Positions 34,442 to 43,433 of a stretch of 64,000 nucleotides of DNA are shown here, one piece after another. This DNA comes from Stutzerimonas stutzeri (GTDB lineage: Bacteria > Pseudomonadota > Gammaproteobacteria > Pseudomonadales > Pseudomonadaceae), in assembly GCA_002339675.1 (NCBI GenBank), contig DDKB01000017.1, positions 1,025,289 to 1,089,288 on the forward strand. The letters run 5' to 3'. Below the pieces are notes generated by a model, which did no database searches, was not told the DNA's origin, and worked only from the letters and a program-made list of their open reading frames with translations. Position 1 is the stretch's first letter; each line of letters starts with the position of its first letter. The position numbers and the translations under genes were made by a program.

Positions 34442-35731
34442 TCAGGTGTCGCCCTGTTCACGCGCGATGGCCCGGTAGCCGATGTCGTGACGGTAGAAGT
34501 GACCGTCCCATTCGACCCGTGCTGCCAACGCATAGGCGTTCTGTTGGGCGTCCGACACGGTATCGCCCAAGGCCGTGGCGCAGAGTACCCGCCCACCAGC
34601 CGTGGTGATGTCGCCATCCTGCAGCGCCGTACCGGCATGGAAGACCTTGCCGGGCAGTTGCGCGGCGGCGTCGAGTCCATGGATCACTGCGCCTTTCGCG
34701 TAGTCGCCCGGGTAGCCGCCAGCGGCCAGCACCACGCCGAGGCTCGGCCGTGCGTCCCACTGGGCTTCGATCTTGTCCAGCGCCCTGGCCAACGCTGCCT
34801 CGATCAGCAGCACCAGGCTGGACTGCAGGCGCAGCATTATCGGCTGGGTTTCGGGGTCGCCGAAGCGGCAGTTGAACTCGATCACCTTCGGTGCACCGCT
34901 GCGGTCAATCATCAGGCCGGCATAGAGAAAACCCGTGTACACGTTGCCTTCGGCTGCCATGCCCTTGACGGTCGGCCAGATTACTTCGTCCATGACGCGC
35001 TGGTGCACCTCGTCGGTGACCACCGGTGCCGGCGAGTACGCACCCATGCCGCCGGTGTTCGGGCCGCTGTCACCGTCCCCGACGCGCTTGTGATCCTGGC
35101 TGGTGGCCATCGGCAGTACGTTGGCGCCATCGACCATGACGATGAAGCTGGCTTCTTCGCCATCGAGGAATTCCTCGATCACCACCCGGGCGCCGGCGTC
35201 ACCGAAGGCATTGCCGGAGAGCATGTCGCGAACCGCATCCTCGGCTTCGTCTAGGCTCATCGCGACGATCACGCCCTTGCCCGCGGCAAGGCCGTCGGCC
35301 TTGATCACGATCGGCGCGCCTTTTTCGCGCAGATAGGCAAGCGCCGGTTCGACCTCGGTGAAGTTGCGGTAGTCGGCCGTGGGAATCCGGTGGCGCGCAA
35401 GAAAATCCTTGGTGAAGGCCTTCGAGCCTTCCAGCTGCGCGGCCGCGGCGGTCGGGCCAAAGCAGTCGAGCCCGCGCGAGCGGAACAGGTCGACGACGCC
35501 TTTGACCAGCGGCGCCTCGGGGCCGACGATGGTCAGCTGTACATGCTGCTCGGCGAAGTCGGCCAACTGCTCGAGGGCCAGCACGTCGATCGCGACGTTC
35601 TGGCATTTCGCCTCGGTTGCGGTGCCGGCATTACCAGGCGCGACGAAAACCGTCTCGACCCGCGGGTCCTGGGCGACCTTCCAGGCCAGGGCGTGCTCGC
35701 GGCCGCCGCTGCCGATGATCAGTACATTCAT
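34442..35731 (-). CDS. purD: Phosphoribosylamine-glycine ligase
   Basis: The 429-residue ATP-grasp enzyme begins MNVLIIGSGGREHALAWK and has the usual PurD signatures GPNTGGMGAYSPAP and the metal/ATP site EFNCRFGDPETQ (about residues 285-296). It joins glycine to 5-phosphoribosylamine in the second step of purine synthesis. It lies 199 bases downstream of purH on the same strand. The gap between them contains a REP-like palindrome. Confidence 0.96.
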   Translation of the reverse strand: MNVLIIGSGGREHALAWKVAQDPRVETVFVAPGNAGTATEAKCQNVAIDVLALEQLADFAEQHVQLTIVGPEAPLVKGVVDLFRSRGLDCFGPTAAAAQLEGSKAFTKDFLARHRIPTADYRNFTEVEPALAYLREKGAPIVIKADGLAAGKGVIVAMSLDEAEDAVRDMLSGNAFGDAGARVVIEEFLDGEEASFIVMVDGANVLPMATSQDHKRVGDGDSGPNTGGMGAYSPAPVVTDEVHQRVMDEVIWPTVKGMAAEGNVYTGFLYAGLMIDRSGAPKVIEFNCRFGDPETQPIMLRLQSSLVLLIEAALARALDKIEAQWDARPSLGVVLAAGGYPGDYAKGAVIHGLDAAAQLPGKVFHAGTALQDGDITTAGGRVLCATALGDTVSDAQQNAYALAARVEWDGHFYRHDIGYRAIAREQGDT

Positions 35732-35768
35732 GTGTCTCTCCTGGTGGAGGCGGGCCGGTAGCCCGCTC

Positions 35769-35794
35769 GGTGGATAAGCGGAGCGTTATCCACC
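35769..35794. repeat. REP-like palindrome between purH and purD
   Basis: GGTGGATAA (35769-35777) and TTATCCACC (35786-35794) form a perfect 9-bp stem around GCGGAGCG, followed by CTAC. On the minus strand it begins GTAGGGTGGATAACG, which I recall as a common dispersed element in P. stutzeri-type genomes. Only one copy is seen in this window. Confidence 0.6.
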
Positions 35795-35930
35795 CTACGA
35801 ATACCGAGGTCGCGATCGGGTTGGCAGATGCAAGGCGCCCGATTCTTCGCCCAGCGGAGTTGCCTTTTGGCAATGAGCATGGGGGCAGAGTCGGGCAACG
35901 CCGCAGGCGCCTGTCCGAGTGCGGCCGATT

Positions 35931-37535
35931 TTAGTGCCTGAAGTGACGCATGCCGGTAAATACCATCGCCATGCCGGCTTCGTCGGCTGCGGCGATAACC
36001 TCGGCGTCGCGCATTGATCCGCCGGGCTGGATCACCGCGGTAATGCCGGCTGCGGCGGCGTTGTCGATACCGTCACGGAAGGGGAAGAAGGCGTCACTGG
36101 CCATGACGGCACCGGCCACCGGCAATCCGGCGTGCTCGGCCTTGATCGCCGCGATGCGGGCGGAGTTGACGCGGCTCATCTGGCCTGCGCCGACGCCAAC
36201 CGTCTGACGGTTGTGCGCGTAGACGATGGCGTTGGATTTGACGAACTTGGCCACTTTCCAGGCAAAGATCAGGTCGTGGATCTCGCGTTCGCTCGGGGCG
36301 CGACGGGTGACGACCTTGAGATCGGCCTCGCTGATCATCGCGATGTCGCGGCTTTGCACCAGCAGGCCGCCGTTGACGCGCTTGAAGTCCCAGCCCGGCG
36401 TTCGCTCGGCCGGCCACTGACCACACTCCAGAAGGCGAACGTTCGCTTTGCTCGCCACCACTTCACGGGCTTCGGCCGAGACGCTCGGCGCAATGATGAC
36501 TTCGACGAACTGGCGTTCGACGATGGCGCGCGCGGTCTCGCCGTCCAGCTCGCGGTTGAAGGCGATGATGCCGCCGAAGGCCGATTCGCTGTCAGTGGCG
36601 TAGGCCAATTCGTAGGCCTGGCGAATTCCGCCTTCATCCTCGGGAACCACGGCGACGCCGCAGGGATTGGCATGCTTGACGATCACGCAGGCCGGCTTGA
36701 CGAAGCTCTTGACGCACTCCAGCGCGGCGTCGGTATCGGCGACGTTGTTGAACGACAGTTCCTTGCCTTGCAGCTGGCGCGCAGTGGCGACACAGGCCTC
36801 GTCAGCCGTTTCGACGTAGAAGGCCGCGATCTGGTGCGGGTTCTCGCCGTAGCGCATGTCCTGCGCCTTGACGAACTGGGTGGTGAAGGTGCGCGGCAGC
36901 AGGCTGCGGGCTTCGGTGGAGAGCGTTTCGGCGCTCTGGTCGACGGTGCCCAGGTAGTTGGCGATCATGCCGTCATAGGAGGCGGTGTGCTCGAAGGCCT
37001 TGAGCGCCAGGTCGAAGCGCTGCGCATAGGTCAGGCCGCCCCGGCGCAGGCTGCCGATGACCTCGGCGTAGTCGTCAGCGTTGACCACGATGGCGACATC
37101 CTTGTGGTTTTTCGCCGCACTACGGACCATTGTCGGCCCGCCGATATCGATGTTCTCGATCGCGTCGGCCAGCGTGCAGCCGGGCTTGGCGACGGTCGCG
37201 GCAAACGGATAGAGGTTCACCGCGACCAAGTCGATCGGGTCGATCCCGTGCTCGTCCATGACCGCCGTGTCCAGGCTGCGCCGGCCGAGGATGCCACCAT
37301 GAATCTTCGGATGCAGGGTTTTGACCCGCCCGTCCATCATCTCGGGGAAGCCGGTGTAATCAGCCACCTCGACCGCAGCAATGCCATTTTCACGCAACAG
37401 CTTGAAGGTGCCGCCGGTAGAAAGGATCTCGACGCCCAGGGCGGCAAGTTCGCGGGCAAAATCGACAACGCCGGTCTTGTCGGAGACGCTGATCAGCGCG
37501 CGGCGAACGGGGAGGCGGTGGGTCTGGTCGGTCAT
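35931..37535 (-). CDS. purH: Bifunctional AICAR transformylase / IMP cyclohydrolase
   Basis: The 534-residue protein has an N-terminal IMP cyclohydrolase domain (RRALISVSDKTGVVDFAREL, then the DGRVKTLHPKIHGGIL motif) and a C-terminal formyltransferase domain (CVIVKHANPCGVAV, with Lys-His as catalytic residues). It carries out the last two steps of IMP synthesis. It precedes purD and follows fis; a tandem heptamer repeat and a hairpin fill the purH-fis gap. Confidence 0.96.
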   Translation of the reverse strand: MTDQTHRLPVRRALISVSDKTGVVDFARELAALGVEILSTGGTFKLLRENGIAAVEVADYTGFPEMMDGRVKTLHPKIHGGILGRRSLDTAVMDEHGIDPIDLVAVNLYPFAATVAKPGCTLADAIENIDIGGPTMVRSAAKNHKDVAIVVNADDYAEVIGSLRRGGLTYAQRFDLALKAFEHTASYDGMIANYLGTVDQSAETLSTEARSLLPRTFTTQFVKAQDMRYGENPHQIAAFYVETADEACVATARQLQGKELSFNNVADTDAALECVKSFVKPACVIVKHANPCGVAVVPEDEGGIRQAYELAYATDSESAFGGIIAFNRELDGETARAIVERQFVEVIIAPSVSAEAREVVASKANVRLLECGQWPAERTPGWDFKRVNGGLLVQSRDIAMISEADLKVVTRRAPSEREIHDLIFAWKVAKFVKSNAIVYAHNRQTVGVGAGQMSRVNSARIAAIKAEHAGLPVAGAVMASDAFFPFRDGIDNAAAAGITAVIQPGGSMRDAEVIAAADEAGMAMVFTGMRHFRH

Positions 37536-37573
37536 CTTTATTCCAGTCGATGGAGGCGGATTCGGGTCAGCTA

Positions 37574-37622
37574 GCTAGAAGCTAGAAGCTAGAAGCTAGA
37601 AGCTAGAAGCTAGAAGCTAGAA
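37574..37622. repeat. Tandem repeat: seven perfect copies of a 7-bp unit
   Basis: GCTAGAA is repeated seven times without error from 37574 to 37622, between the purH start and the fis stop. Such simple repeats can change copy number by slippage; whether this one does cannot be seen from a single sequence. Confidence 0.95.
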
Positions 37623-37660
37623 GCCAAGGCTGGAAACGTCCCGCTTCCAGCTTTTGGCTT
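37623..37660. terminator. Hairpin after fis
   Basis: GCCAAGGCTGGAA (from 37623) pairs with TTCCAGCTTTTGGC (to about 37660) with one unpaired base and a nine- to eleven-base loop. It follows the fis stop on the minus strand. There is no T run after it in that direction, so it may stabilise the dusB-fis mRNA end rather than terminate. Confidence 0.5.
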
Positions 37661-37665
37661 CCGGC

Positions 37666-37986
37666 TTACAGCAGATCGTATTGTTTGAGCTTCTTGCGTA
37701 AGGTGCCGCGGTTCAGGCCGAGCAATTCGGATGCCTTGGTCTGGTTGCCCTTGACGTAGTTCATCACGGTTTCCAGCAGCGGCGCCTCGACCTCGGAGAG
37801 CACCAGGTTGTAGACGTCCGTGACGTCCGCGCCTTCGAGGTGGGCAAAGTAGTTGTGCAGCGCCTTTTCCACGCTGCCGCGCAGGGTCTGGCCCACGTCG
37901 CTCGGCGTGTTCAGGTGTTGCTTGAGGTTTACGTTGTCGCTCACGGATGTTGTTCCAGTTAACAGTGTTTCGTTCAACAGCGTCAT
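37666..37986 (-). CDS. fis: DNA-binding protein Fis
   Basis: The 106-residue protein has the Fis core LHNYFAHLEG and the C-terminal helix-turn-helix NQTKASELLGLNRGTLRKKL. Fis is a nucleoid protein that bends DNA and stimulates rRNA promoters in growing cells; an rRNA promoter array lies at the right of this window. Its ATG overlaps the dusB stop by four bases (ATGA), so it is coupled to dusB as in E. coli. Confidence 0.96.
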   Translation of the reverse strand: MTLLNETLLTGTTSVSDNVNLKQHLNTPSDVGQTLRGSVEKALHNYFAHLEGADVTDVYNLVLSEVEAPLLETVMNYVKGNQTKASELLGLNRGTLRKKLKQYDLL

Positions 37987-38996
37987 GCAGCCACCCCTTT
38001 TCCATCCCCCGAGTCAGGGCCTGTACGGCGTTCGGTGAAGAAGCCCCGAACGCTGGCGCATTGCGCGTCCCTGTCCTGCAAACCATTGAACCGGCCGCGG
38101 AACTCCTGCGCGCCGGGAAGTGTTGCCAGATACCAACTGACATGCTTTCGGGCGATCCGCACGCCCATGACGTCACCATAGAAGCGGTGAAGCGCCGCCA
38201 TGTGTTCCAGCAGAATCTGTTCAATCTCCTGCAGCGACGGTGGCGCCAGCAGCTCGCCGGTCGCCAGGTAGTGTTGGATTTCGCGAAAGATCCACGGCCG
38301 GCCCTGGGCCGCTCGTCCGATCAGCAAGGCATCGGCTCCGGTCGCCTGCAGCACCTGCCTGGCCTTTTCCGGTGAATCGATATCGCCATTGGCGAACACC
38401 GGGATGGAGACGGCCTGCTTGATCGCCGCGATGGTTTCGTATTCAGCCTCGCCCTTGTAGAGGTCGGCGCGGGTGCGCCCGTGGACCGCCAACGCCGCGA
38501 TGCCAGCTTGTTCGGCGAGACGGGCTACCGCCACACCATTCTTGTTCTGCCTGTCCCAGCCGGTGCGGATTTTCAATGTCACCGGCACGTCGACCGCCGC
38601 TACCACCGCTTCGAGTATCGCCGCGACGAGCCGCTCGTCCTTCATCAGCGCAGAGCCGGCAGCCTTGTTGCAGACTTTCTTCGCCGGACAGCCCATGTTG
38701 ATGTCAATGATTTGAGCACCCAGCTCGACGTTGCGCACCGCGGCCTCGGCGAGCATCTGCGGGTCGCCGCCGGCGATCTGTACCGAGCGCGGCTCGGGGT
38801 CGCCGGCATGCTGCATGCGCAACTGCGACTTCCGGCTGTTCCACAGGCGCACGTCACTGGTCACCATTTCCGAGACGACCAGCCCGGCGCCAAGGCGGCG
38901 ACAGAGCTGGCGGAACGGCTGGTCCGTCACGCCGGCCATGGGCGCGAGGATCAGTCGATTCGGAAGGAGATAGGGGCCGATGCGTACCGCTGACAT
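37983..38996 (-). CDS. dusB: tRNA-dihydrouridine synthase B
   Basis: The 337-residue FMN-dependent enzyme begins with RIGPYLLPNRLILAPMAGVT and has the DusB motif INMGCPAKKVCNKAAG, which contains the catalytic Cys, and VHGRTRADLYKG. It reduces uridine in the D-loop of tRNA. It is the first gene of the dusB-fis unit, with a promoter about 60 bases upstream. Confidence 0.95.
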   Translation of the reverse strand: MSAVRIGPYLLPNRLILAPMAGVTDQPFRQLCRRLGAGLVVSEMVTSDVRLWNSRKSQLRMQHAGDPEPRSVQIAGGDPQMLAEAAVRNVELGAQIIDINMGCPAKKVCNKAAGSALMKDERLVAAILEAVVAAVDVPVTLKIRTGWDRQNKNGVAVARLAEQAGIAALAVHGRTRADLYKGEAEYETIAAIKQAVSIPVFANGDIDSPEKARQVLQATGADALLIGRAAQGRPWIFREIQHYLATGELLAPPSLQEIEQILLEHMAALHRFYGDVMGVRIARKHVSWYLATLPGAQEFRGRFNGLQDRDAQCASVRGFFTERRTGPDSGDGKGVAA

Positions 38997-39056
38997 GAAG
39001 ATTCCCTGCCTGGAGCCTGCTTGTTAGGTCGATCGGGACAGCAAAAAAGGGTGTGC

Positions 39057-39085
39057 ATAATACCCGCTCCGGGTGACGGGTTAAA
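39057..39085 (-). promoter_or_regulatory. Candidate promoter of dusB-fis
   Basis: On the minus strand TTTAAC (39085-39080) and TATTAT (39062-39057) are separated by 17 bases. A GC-containing discriminator (GCACACCC) follows, which would fit the growth-rate control known for fis promoters. Confidence 0.5.
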
Positions 39086-39192
39086 GATCGTTTTGAACAA
39101 AATCTGAACAGTGCTGGGCTTATAACCGGCGGTGGTTCGGTCGCGCGCACCGGCTGCAACGGGCCGGCGCAACCCGTCCCGCCAGCCGGACA

Positions 39193-40452
39193 TCACTCCG
39201 GCGAGCGGAAGCTCAGACTGTAGTTCATCGCCCGGGCGCCGGGATCGAGGATGTCCAGGGCGATATGGATAGGAATCTGCGAGGGCATTTCGCGCTGTCC
39301 GGCAAGCTCACCGGACAGGTACTCGCCGGGCTTGAATGTCCGCCGGGCCAGGGTCTGGCCCTGGAGGTCATCGAAGCGGATCTCCAGCAGCGGAAACGGC
39401 TGGGCGAAGGAGGCGCGGTTATAGATGATCGCGTCGACCACCAGGGCACCGGCGAAGTCGGGATGGCTGCGCACTACCAGATTGCTACTCTTGATCTGGC
39501 TGATGTCGACCATCGGCGGTAGCGTGCAGCCCGCCACCGGGCAGAGCCGTTCGAACCAGGGGCGGTACGCGGCCTGCCGGGCCAGACCGTCGAAGTTGTA
39601 GGCCAGGTACTGCGCGCCGAGGGCGAGCAGGGCGATCAGGTTCAGCGCGCCCCATCCCAGCCAGCGGCCCCAGGGGCGCCGCCGTGCCTGCCATTCGAGC
39701 TGTAGGGGTTCATCGTCGAGCTCGAGTAGCCGAACCTGTTCACCATGAGGACGCGGCGCTGGCTCTTCGTGCTCATCGAGTTCATCCGCCAGAGGCGATG
39801 GGCCCGGCGGGCGTGGCGGTTCGTCGATCTCGGCCAGCGCGTCGATGGCCGGCTCGCGGCGCTCGCCTGGCAGAGGGTCGGGAGAGCGACCAGATGAGCT
39901 GGCCAGTGGGCTGGGGGGCGCCGGGTGGCTGGGGCTGACCGGCGTGAAATGCCGATAGGGTGCCGTGGCTGCTGTGGTGCCATCGACGTCCGGTCCCGGT
40001 TCCGACGACGGCAACGCTGGCAAGCGCCATGTCTCAACACTGCCGGCGCGATCCGCTTCGTCCAGTGATGTGCGGTTGGCTTCAGCAACGCGCGGCGGCA
40101 CCTCCGGCTCCGCTTCGAGCTCCAGCGGAGCTCGGGATTGCGCACGCTCTAGGCGTTCGAGCTTGGCCAGCTCCTCGTCCAGGTCGAGGTTGTCGAGGTC
40201 GAGGTCGTCGTGAATCCAGAGCGTGCTGCCGTCGGTCCGCGGTGGGCGGGCGGCCACATTGGCGGGCGGCGGCGCAACTGCCGCGGCAGCCGGAGCCGGT
40301 GGAAAAGCGTCACCGTCGATCAAATGGCGAGCAGCGTTGAACAGCTCCATGCAGGCCCCGCAGCGTACGACGCCGCGGGCGGCAGCGAGCTGGGCGCCGC
40401 TGACGCGGAAACTGGTACGGCAATTCGGGCACTGGGTGACGAAGCTGCTCAT
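39193..40452 (-). CDS. Zinc-ribbon and DUF3426 domain membrane protein
   Basis: The 419-residue protein starts at ATG 40452. The N-terminus carries a zinc ribbon (CPNC and CGAC, about residues 8-36) of the MJ0042 type. A long acidic, proline-rich, low-complexity stretch follows (about 50-255). One transmembrane segment (LNLIALLALGAQYLAYNF, about 275) leads to a C-terminal DUF3426 domain, presumably periplasmic. The function is unknown. It lies between dusB and prmA, its usual place in Pseudomonas. The frame continues upstream only as a shadow of prmA. Confidence 0.82.
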   Translation of the reverse strand: MSSFVTQCPNCRTSFRVSGAQLAAARGVVRCGACMELFNAARHLIDGDAFPPAPAAAAVAPPPANVAARPPRTDGSTLWIHDDLDLDNLDLDEELAKLERLERAQSRAPLELEAEPEVPPRVAEANRTSLDEADRAGSVETWRLPALPSSEPGPDVDGTTAATAPYRHFTPVSPSHPAPPSPLASSSGRSPDPLPGERREPAIDALAEIDEPPRPPGPSPLADELDEHEEPAPRPHGEQVRLLELDDEPLQLEWQARRRPWGRWLGWGALNLIALLALGAQYLAYNFDGLARQAAYRPWFERLCPVAGCTLPPMVDISQIKSSNLVVRSHPDFAGALVVDAIIYNRASFAQPFPLLEIRFDDLQGQTLARRTFKPGEYLSGELAGQREMPSQIPIHIALDILDPGARAMNYSLSFRSPE

Positions 40453-40532
40453 GCGTGGGTCCGGCGCAAATGGCGCTAGTCTAGCGCATGCCCGAGGATC
40501 AGCGGCAGTGGCGCAGTCCCGTTGGGCTGGGC

Positions 40533-41414
40533 TCAGCCGCGACGGCGTCCGCTGATGCGCACCCAGCCGTCCTTCTCGGCGGTTGGGTCCAACTCGACGT
40601 AATCGGCATAGGCGGCACGAACTTCCTCGGCCTGTTCGGCCAATACACCGGACAGCGCCAACCGGCCGCCCGGCCTGACCCGTTCGATGATGCGCGGTGC
40701 CAGGGACACCAACGGACCGGCGAGAATATTGGCGACCACGACGTCGGCCTGGCCCGGCGGCAGCTGCTCGGGCAGGTACAGCGGGAAGCGGGTCGGGTCC
40801 ACGGCGTTGCGGTTGGCGTTGTCGCGCGAGGCCTCTAGCGCCTGGACGTCGATGTCCGTTCCGATGGCGTGGCGAGCGCCCAGCAGCAGCGCGGCAATTG
40901 CGAGAATCCCCGAACCGCAGCCAAAGTCGAGCACGTCCAGGCCGCCGAGCGGTTGGCCGTCTAGCCATTCCAGGCATAACGCAGTGGTCGGGTGGGTGCC
41001 GGTGCCAAAGGCAAGGCCGGGGTCGAGCAGCAGGTTGACGGCACCCGGCTCGGGCGCGGCGTGCCAGCTGGGCACGATCCACAGCCGCTGGCCGAAGCGC
41101 ATCGGGTGGAAGTTGTCCATCCAGCTCCGCTCCCAATCCTGATCCTCGATGCGCTCGAGTTCATAGGGTGGCAGCTCGCCGTCGATCAGCAGGCGCAGAT
41201 GGGCGAGCAGGTTAGCCTCGTCGACATCGGCTTCGAACAGCGCGAGTAGGTGGGTATGTGACCACAGGGGTGTGGTGCCAAGGTCGGGTTCGAAGATCGG
41301 TTGGTCTTCGGCATCCATGAAGGTGACCGAGACCGCGCCAACGCCCAACAGCGCATCCTCGAGGGTCTCGGCCTGTTGCGGGGCAATGGCCAGGCGCAGT
41401 TGTAACCAGGGCAT
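40533..41414 (-). CDS. prmA: Ribosomal protein L11 methyltransferase
   Basis: The 293-residue protein has an N-terminal substrate-recognition domain (AVSVTFMDAEDQPIFEP) and a C-terminal SAM domain with VLDFGCGSGILAIAAL and the VVANILAGPL motif. It trimethylates lysines and the N-terminus of L11. I chose ATG 41414 (MPWLQLRLAI), six bases after GGAG, over the ATG at 41426. It lies downstream of accC, separated from it by a terminator. Confidence 0.95.
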   Translation of the reverse strand: MPWLQLRLAIAPQQAETLEDALLGVGAVSVTFMDAEDQPIFEPDLGTTPLWSHTHLLALFEADVDEANLLAHLRLLIDGELPPYELERIEDQDWERSWMDNFHPMRFGQRLWIVPSWHAAPEPGAVNLLLDPGLAFGTGTHPTTALCLEWLDGQPLGGLDVLDFGCGSGILAIAALLLGARHAIGTDIDVQALEASRDNANRNAVDPTRFPLYLPEQLPPGQADVVVANILAGPLVSLAPRIIERVRPGGRLALSGVLAEQAEEVRAAYADYVELDPTAEKDGWVRISGRRRG

Positions 41415-41461
41415 GCGGGGCTCCATCGGCAGATGCTCAAGTCGAAAAAGCTCGAGCGGCA

Positions 41462-41493
41462 GGAAAAAGAAAGGGAGCGGTTCTACCGCTCCC
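41462..41493 (-). terminator. Intrinsic terminator after accC
   Basis: On the minus strand GGGAGCGGT, loop AGA, ACCGCTCCC (a 9-bp perfect stem, 41493-41473) is followed by a T-rich run TTTCTTTTT. It should end the aroQ-accB-accC transcript. Confidence 0.88.
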
Positions 41494-41527
41494 TGGGGTG
41501 TGCATCATACCGTCTGCAGCTGGCCGG

Positions 41528-42877
41528 TCAGTGCTTGTCCATACCCAGTTTCTTTTCCAGATAGTGGATGTTCACGCCGCCCTTGCAGAAGCCGGCGTCG
41601 CGGACCAGGTCGCGGTGCAGCGGGATATTGGTCTTGATGCCGTCGACCACGATCTCGTCAAGCGCATTACGCATGCGCGCCAGGGCTTCCTCGCGGGTGG
41701 CCCCGTAGGTGATCAGCTTGCCGATCAGGGAGTCGTAGTTCGGCGGTACCGAGTAGCCGCTGTACAGGTGCGAATCGACCCGTACCCCGTTGCCGCCAGG
41801 CGCGTGGAAATGCTTGACCTTGCCGGGGCTGGGCAGGAATTTCTCCGGGTCTTCCGCGTTGATGCGGCATTCCAGGGAATGCCCGCGAATGACCACGTCT
41901 TCCTGCCGGATCGACAGCTTGTTGCCTGCGGCGATGCTCAGCATTTCCTTGACGATGTCGACGCCGGTCACCATCTCGGTCACCGGATGCTCGACCTGGA
42001 CGCGGGTGTTCATCTCGATGAAGTAGAAGCGGCCGTCTTCATAAAGGAACTCGAAAGTGCCAGCACCCCGGTAGCCGATCTCGACGCAGGCGTCGGTGCA
42101 GCGCTTGAGCACTTCGGCACGGGCCTTTTCGTCGATGAAGGGCGCTGGCGCCTCTTCCAGCACCTTCTGGTGGCGGCGCTGCAGCGAGCAGTCGCGGTCA
42201 CCCAGATGGATGGCGTTGCCCTGGCCGTCCGACAGCACCTGCACTTCGACGTGGCGCGGGTTGCCGAGGAACTTCTCCAGGTAGACCATCGGGTTGCCGA
42301 AAGCGGCGCCGGCTTCGGTACGCGTGAGCTTCGCCGACTTGATCAGGTCTTCTTCCTTGTGCACCACGCGCATGCCGCGGCCACCGCCGCCGCCGGCGGC
42401 CTTGATGATCACCGGATAACCGACTTCACGGGCGATGCGCAGGGCTTCGGCCTCGTCTTCCGGCAGCGGGCCATCGGAGCCGGGCACGACGGGTACGCCA
42501 GCCTTGATCATGGCTTCCTTGGCCGACACCTTGTCGCCCATCAGGCGAATGGTCTCGGCCTTGGGGCCGACAAAGGCGAAGCCGGACTTTTCCACCTGCT
42601 CGGCAAAGTCCGCGTTTTCCGCTAGGAAGCCGTAGCCGGGGTGGATCGCGGTCGCGCCGGTCACTTCAGCCGCCGCGATGATCGAGGGGATGTGCAGGTA
42701 CGAATTGGTCGCCAGGGCCGGTCCGATGCAGACGGATTCGTCGGCCAGGGCCAGGTGCATCAGCTCGCGGTCGGCGGTGGAGTGCACCGCGACGGTCTTG
42801 ATCCCGAGCTCCTTGCAGGCTCGCAAAATCCGCAGGGCGATTTCACCGCGGTTGGCGATCAGTACTTTTTCCAACAT
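41528..42877 (-). CDS. accC: Biotin carboxylase subunit of acetyl-CoA carboxylase
   Basis: The 449-residue ATP-grasp enzyme starts at ATG 42877 (MLEKVLIANRGEIALRILRA). It has the glycine-rich loop AAGGGGGRGMR (about residues 162-172) and the EMNTRVQVEHPVTE motif with metal and catalytic residues. It carboxylates the biotin on AccB. It lies 17 bases downstream of accB. The frame is open to 43021, but that region is accB in another frame. Confidence 0.97.
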   Translation of the reverse strand: MLEKVLIANRGEIALRILRACKELGIKTVAVHSTADRELMHLALADESVCIGPALATNSYLHIPSIIAAAEVTGATAIHPGYGFLAENADFAEQVEKSGFAFVGPKAETIRLMGDKVSAKEAMIKAGVPVVPGSDGPLPEDEAEALRIAREVGYPVIIKAAGGGGGRGMRVVHKEEDLIKSAKLTRTEAGAAFGNPMVYLEKFLGNPRHVEVQVLSDGQGNAIHLGDRDCSLQRRHQKVLEEAPAPFIDEKARAEVLKRCTDACVEIGYRGAGTFEFLYEDGRFYFIEMNTRVQVEHPVTEMVTGVDIVKEMLSIAAGNKLSIRQEDVVIRGHSLECRINAEDPEKFLPSPGKVKHFHAPGGNGVRVDSHLYSGYSVPPNYDSLIGKLITYGATREEALARMRNALDEIVVDGIKTNIPLHRDLVRDAGFCKGGVNIHYLEKKLGMDKH

Positions 42878-42894
42878 CGCTGGCTCTCCGCGGT

Positions 42895-43356
42895 TCAAAC
42901 GATGGTGAACAGCGGCTGGTCGTATTCGACCGGCTGACCATTCTCCACCAGGATGGATTCGATGGTGCCGCTGGTTTCGGCCTCGATGTGGTTCATCATC
43001 TTCATGGCTTCGACGATGCACAGAATGTCGCCTTTCTTGACGGTCTGGCCGACATCAACGAAGGACTTGGCTTCCGGCGAGGAGGCGCGGTAGAAGGTGC
43101 CGACCATTGGCGAGCGAACCACGTTGCCGTTGAGCTTCGGCTGCGCCGGCGCTGCGTCAGCTGCCGCAGCCGGAGCGGCGGCAGGTGCTGCCGTCGGGGC
43201 GGGCATCGGGGCCTGGGCGTAGTAGGGTTGCTGCATGGCCACCTGCTTGCTGTGGCGGCTGATGCGCACGGATTCTTCACCCTCGTGAATTTCCAGCTCG
43301 TCGATACCGGACTCTTCCAGCAGTTCGATCAGTTTCTTGACTTTGCGAATATCCAT
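42895..43356 (-). CDS. accB: Biotin carboxyl carrier protein of acetyl-CoA carboxylase
   Basis: The 153-residue protein has an N-terminal helical part, an Ala/Pro-rich linker (about residues 50-72) and a C-terminal biotinyl domain with VEAMKMMNHIEAE, in which Lys of about residue 119 is the biotin attachment site. It carries CO2 between biotin carboxylase and the carboxyltransferase for fatty-acid synthesis. It is the middle gene of aroQ-accB-accC. Confidence 0.97.
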   Translation of the reverse strand: MDIRKVKKLIELLEESGIDELEIHEGEESVRISRHSKQVAMQQPYYAQAPMPAPTAAPAAAPAAAADAAPAQPKLNGNVVRSPMVGTFYRASSPEAKSFVDVGQTVKKGDILCIVEAMKMMNHIEAETSGTIESILVENGQPVEYDQPLFTIV

Positions 43357-43433
43357 GAAACGGTGACTCCCAAGTAGGTTCAGAGGGCATTGCTGCGCGC
43401 TGCTTCAAGGCCGGCGCGCGGGGCGCGGTCTTG

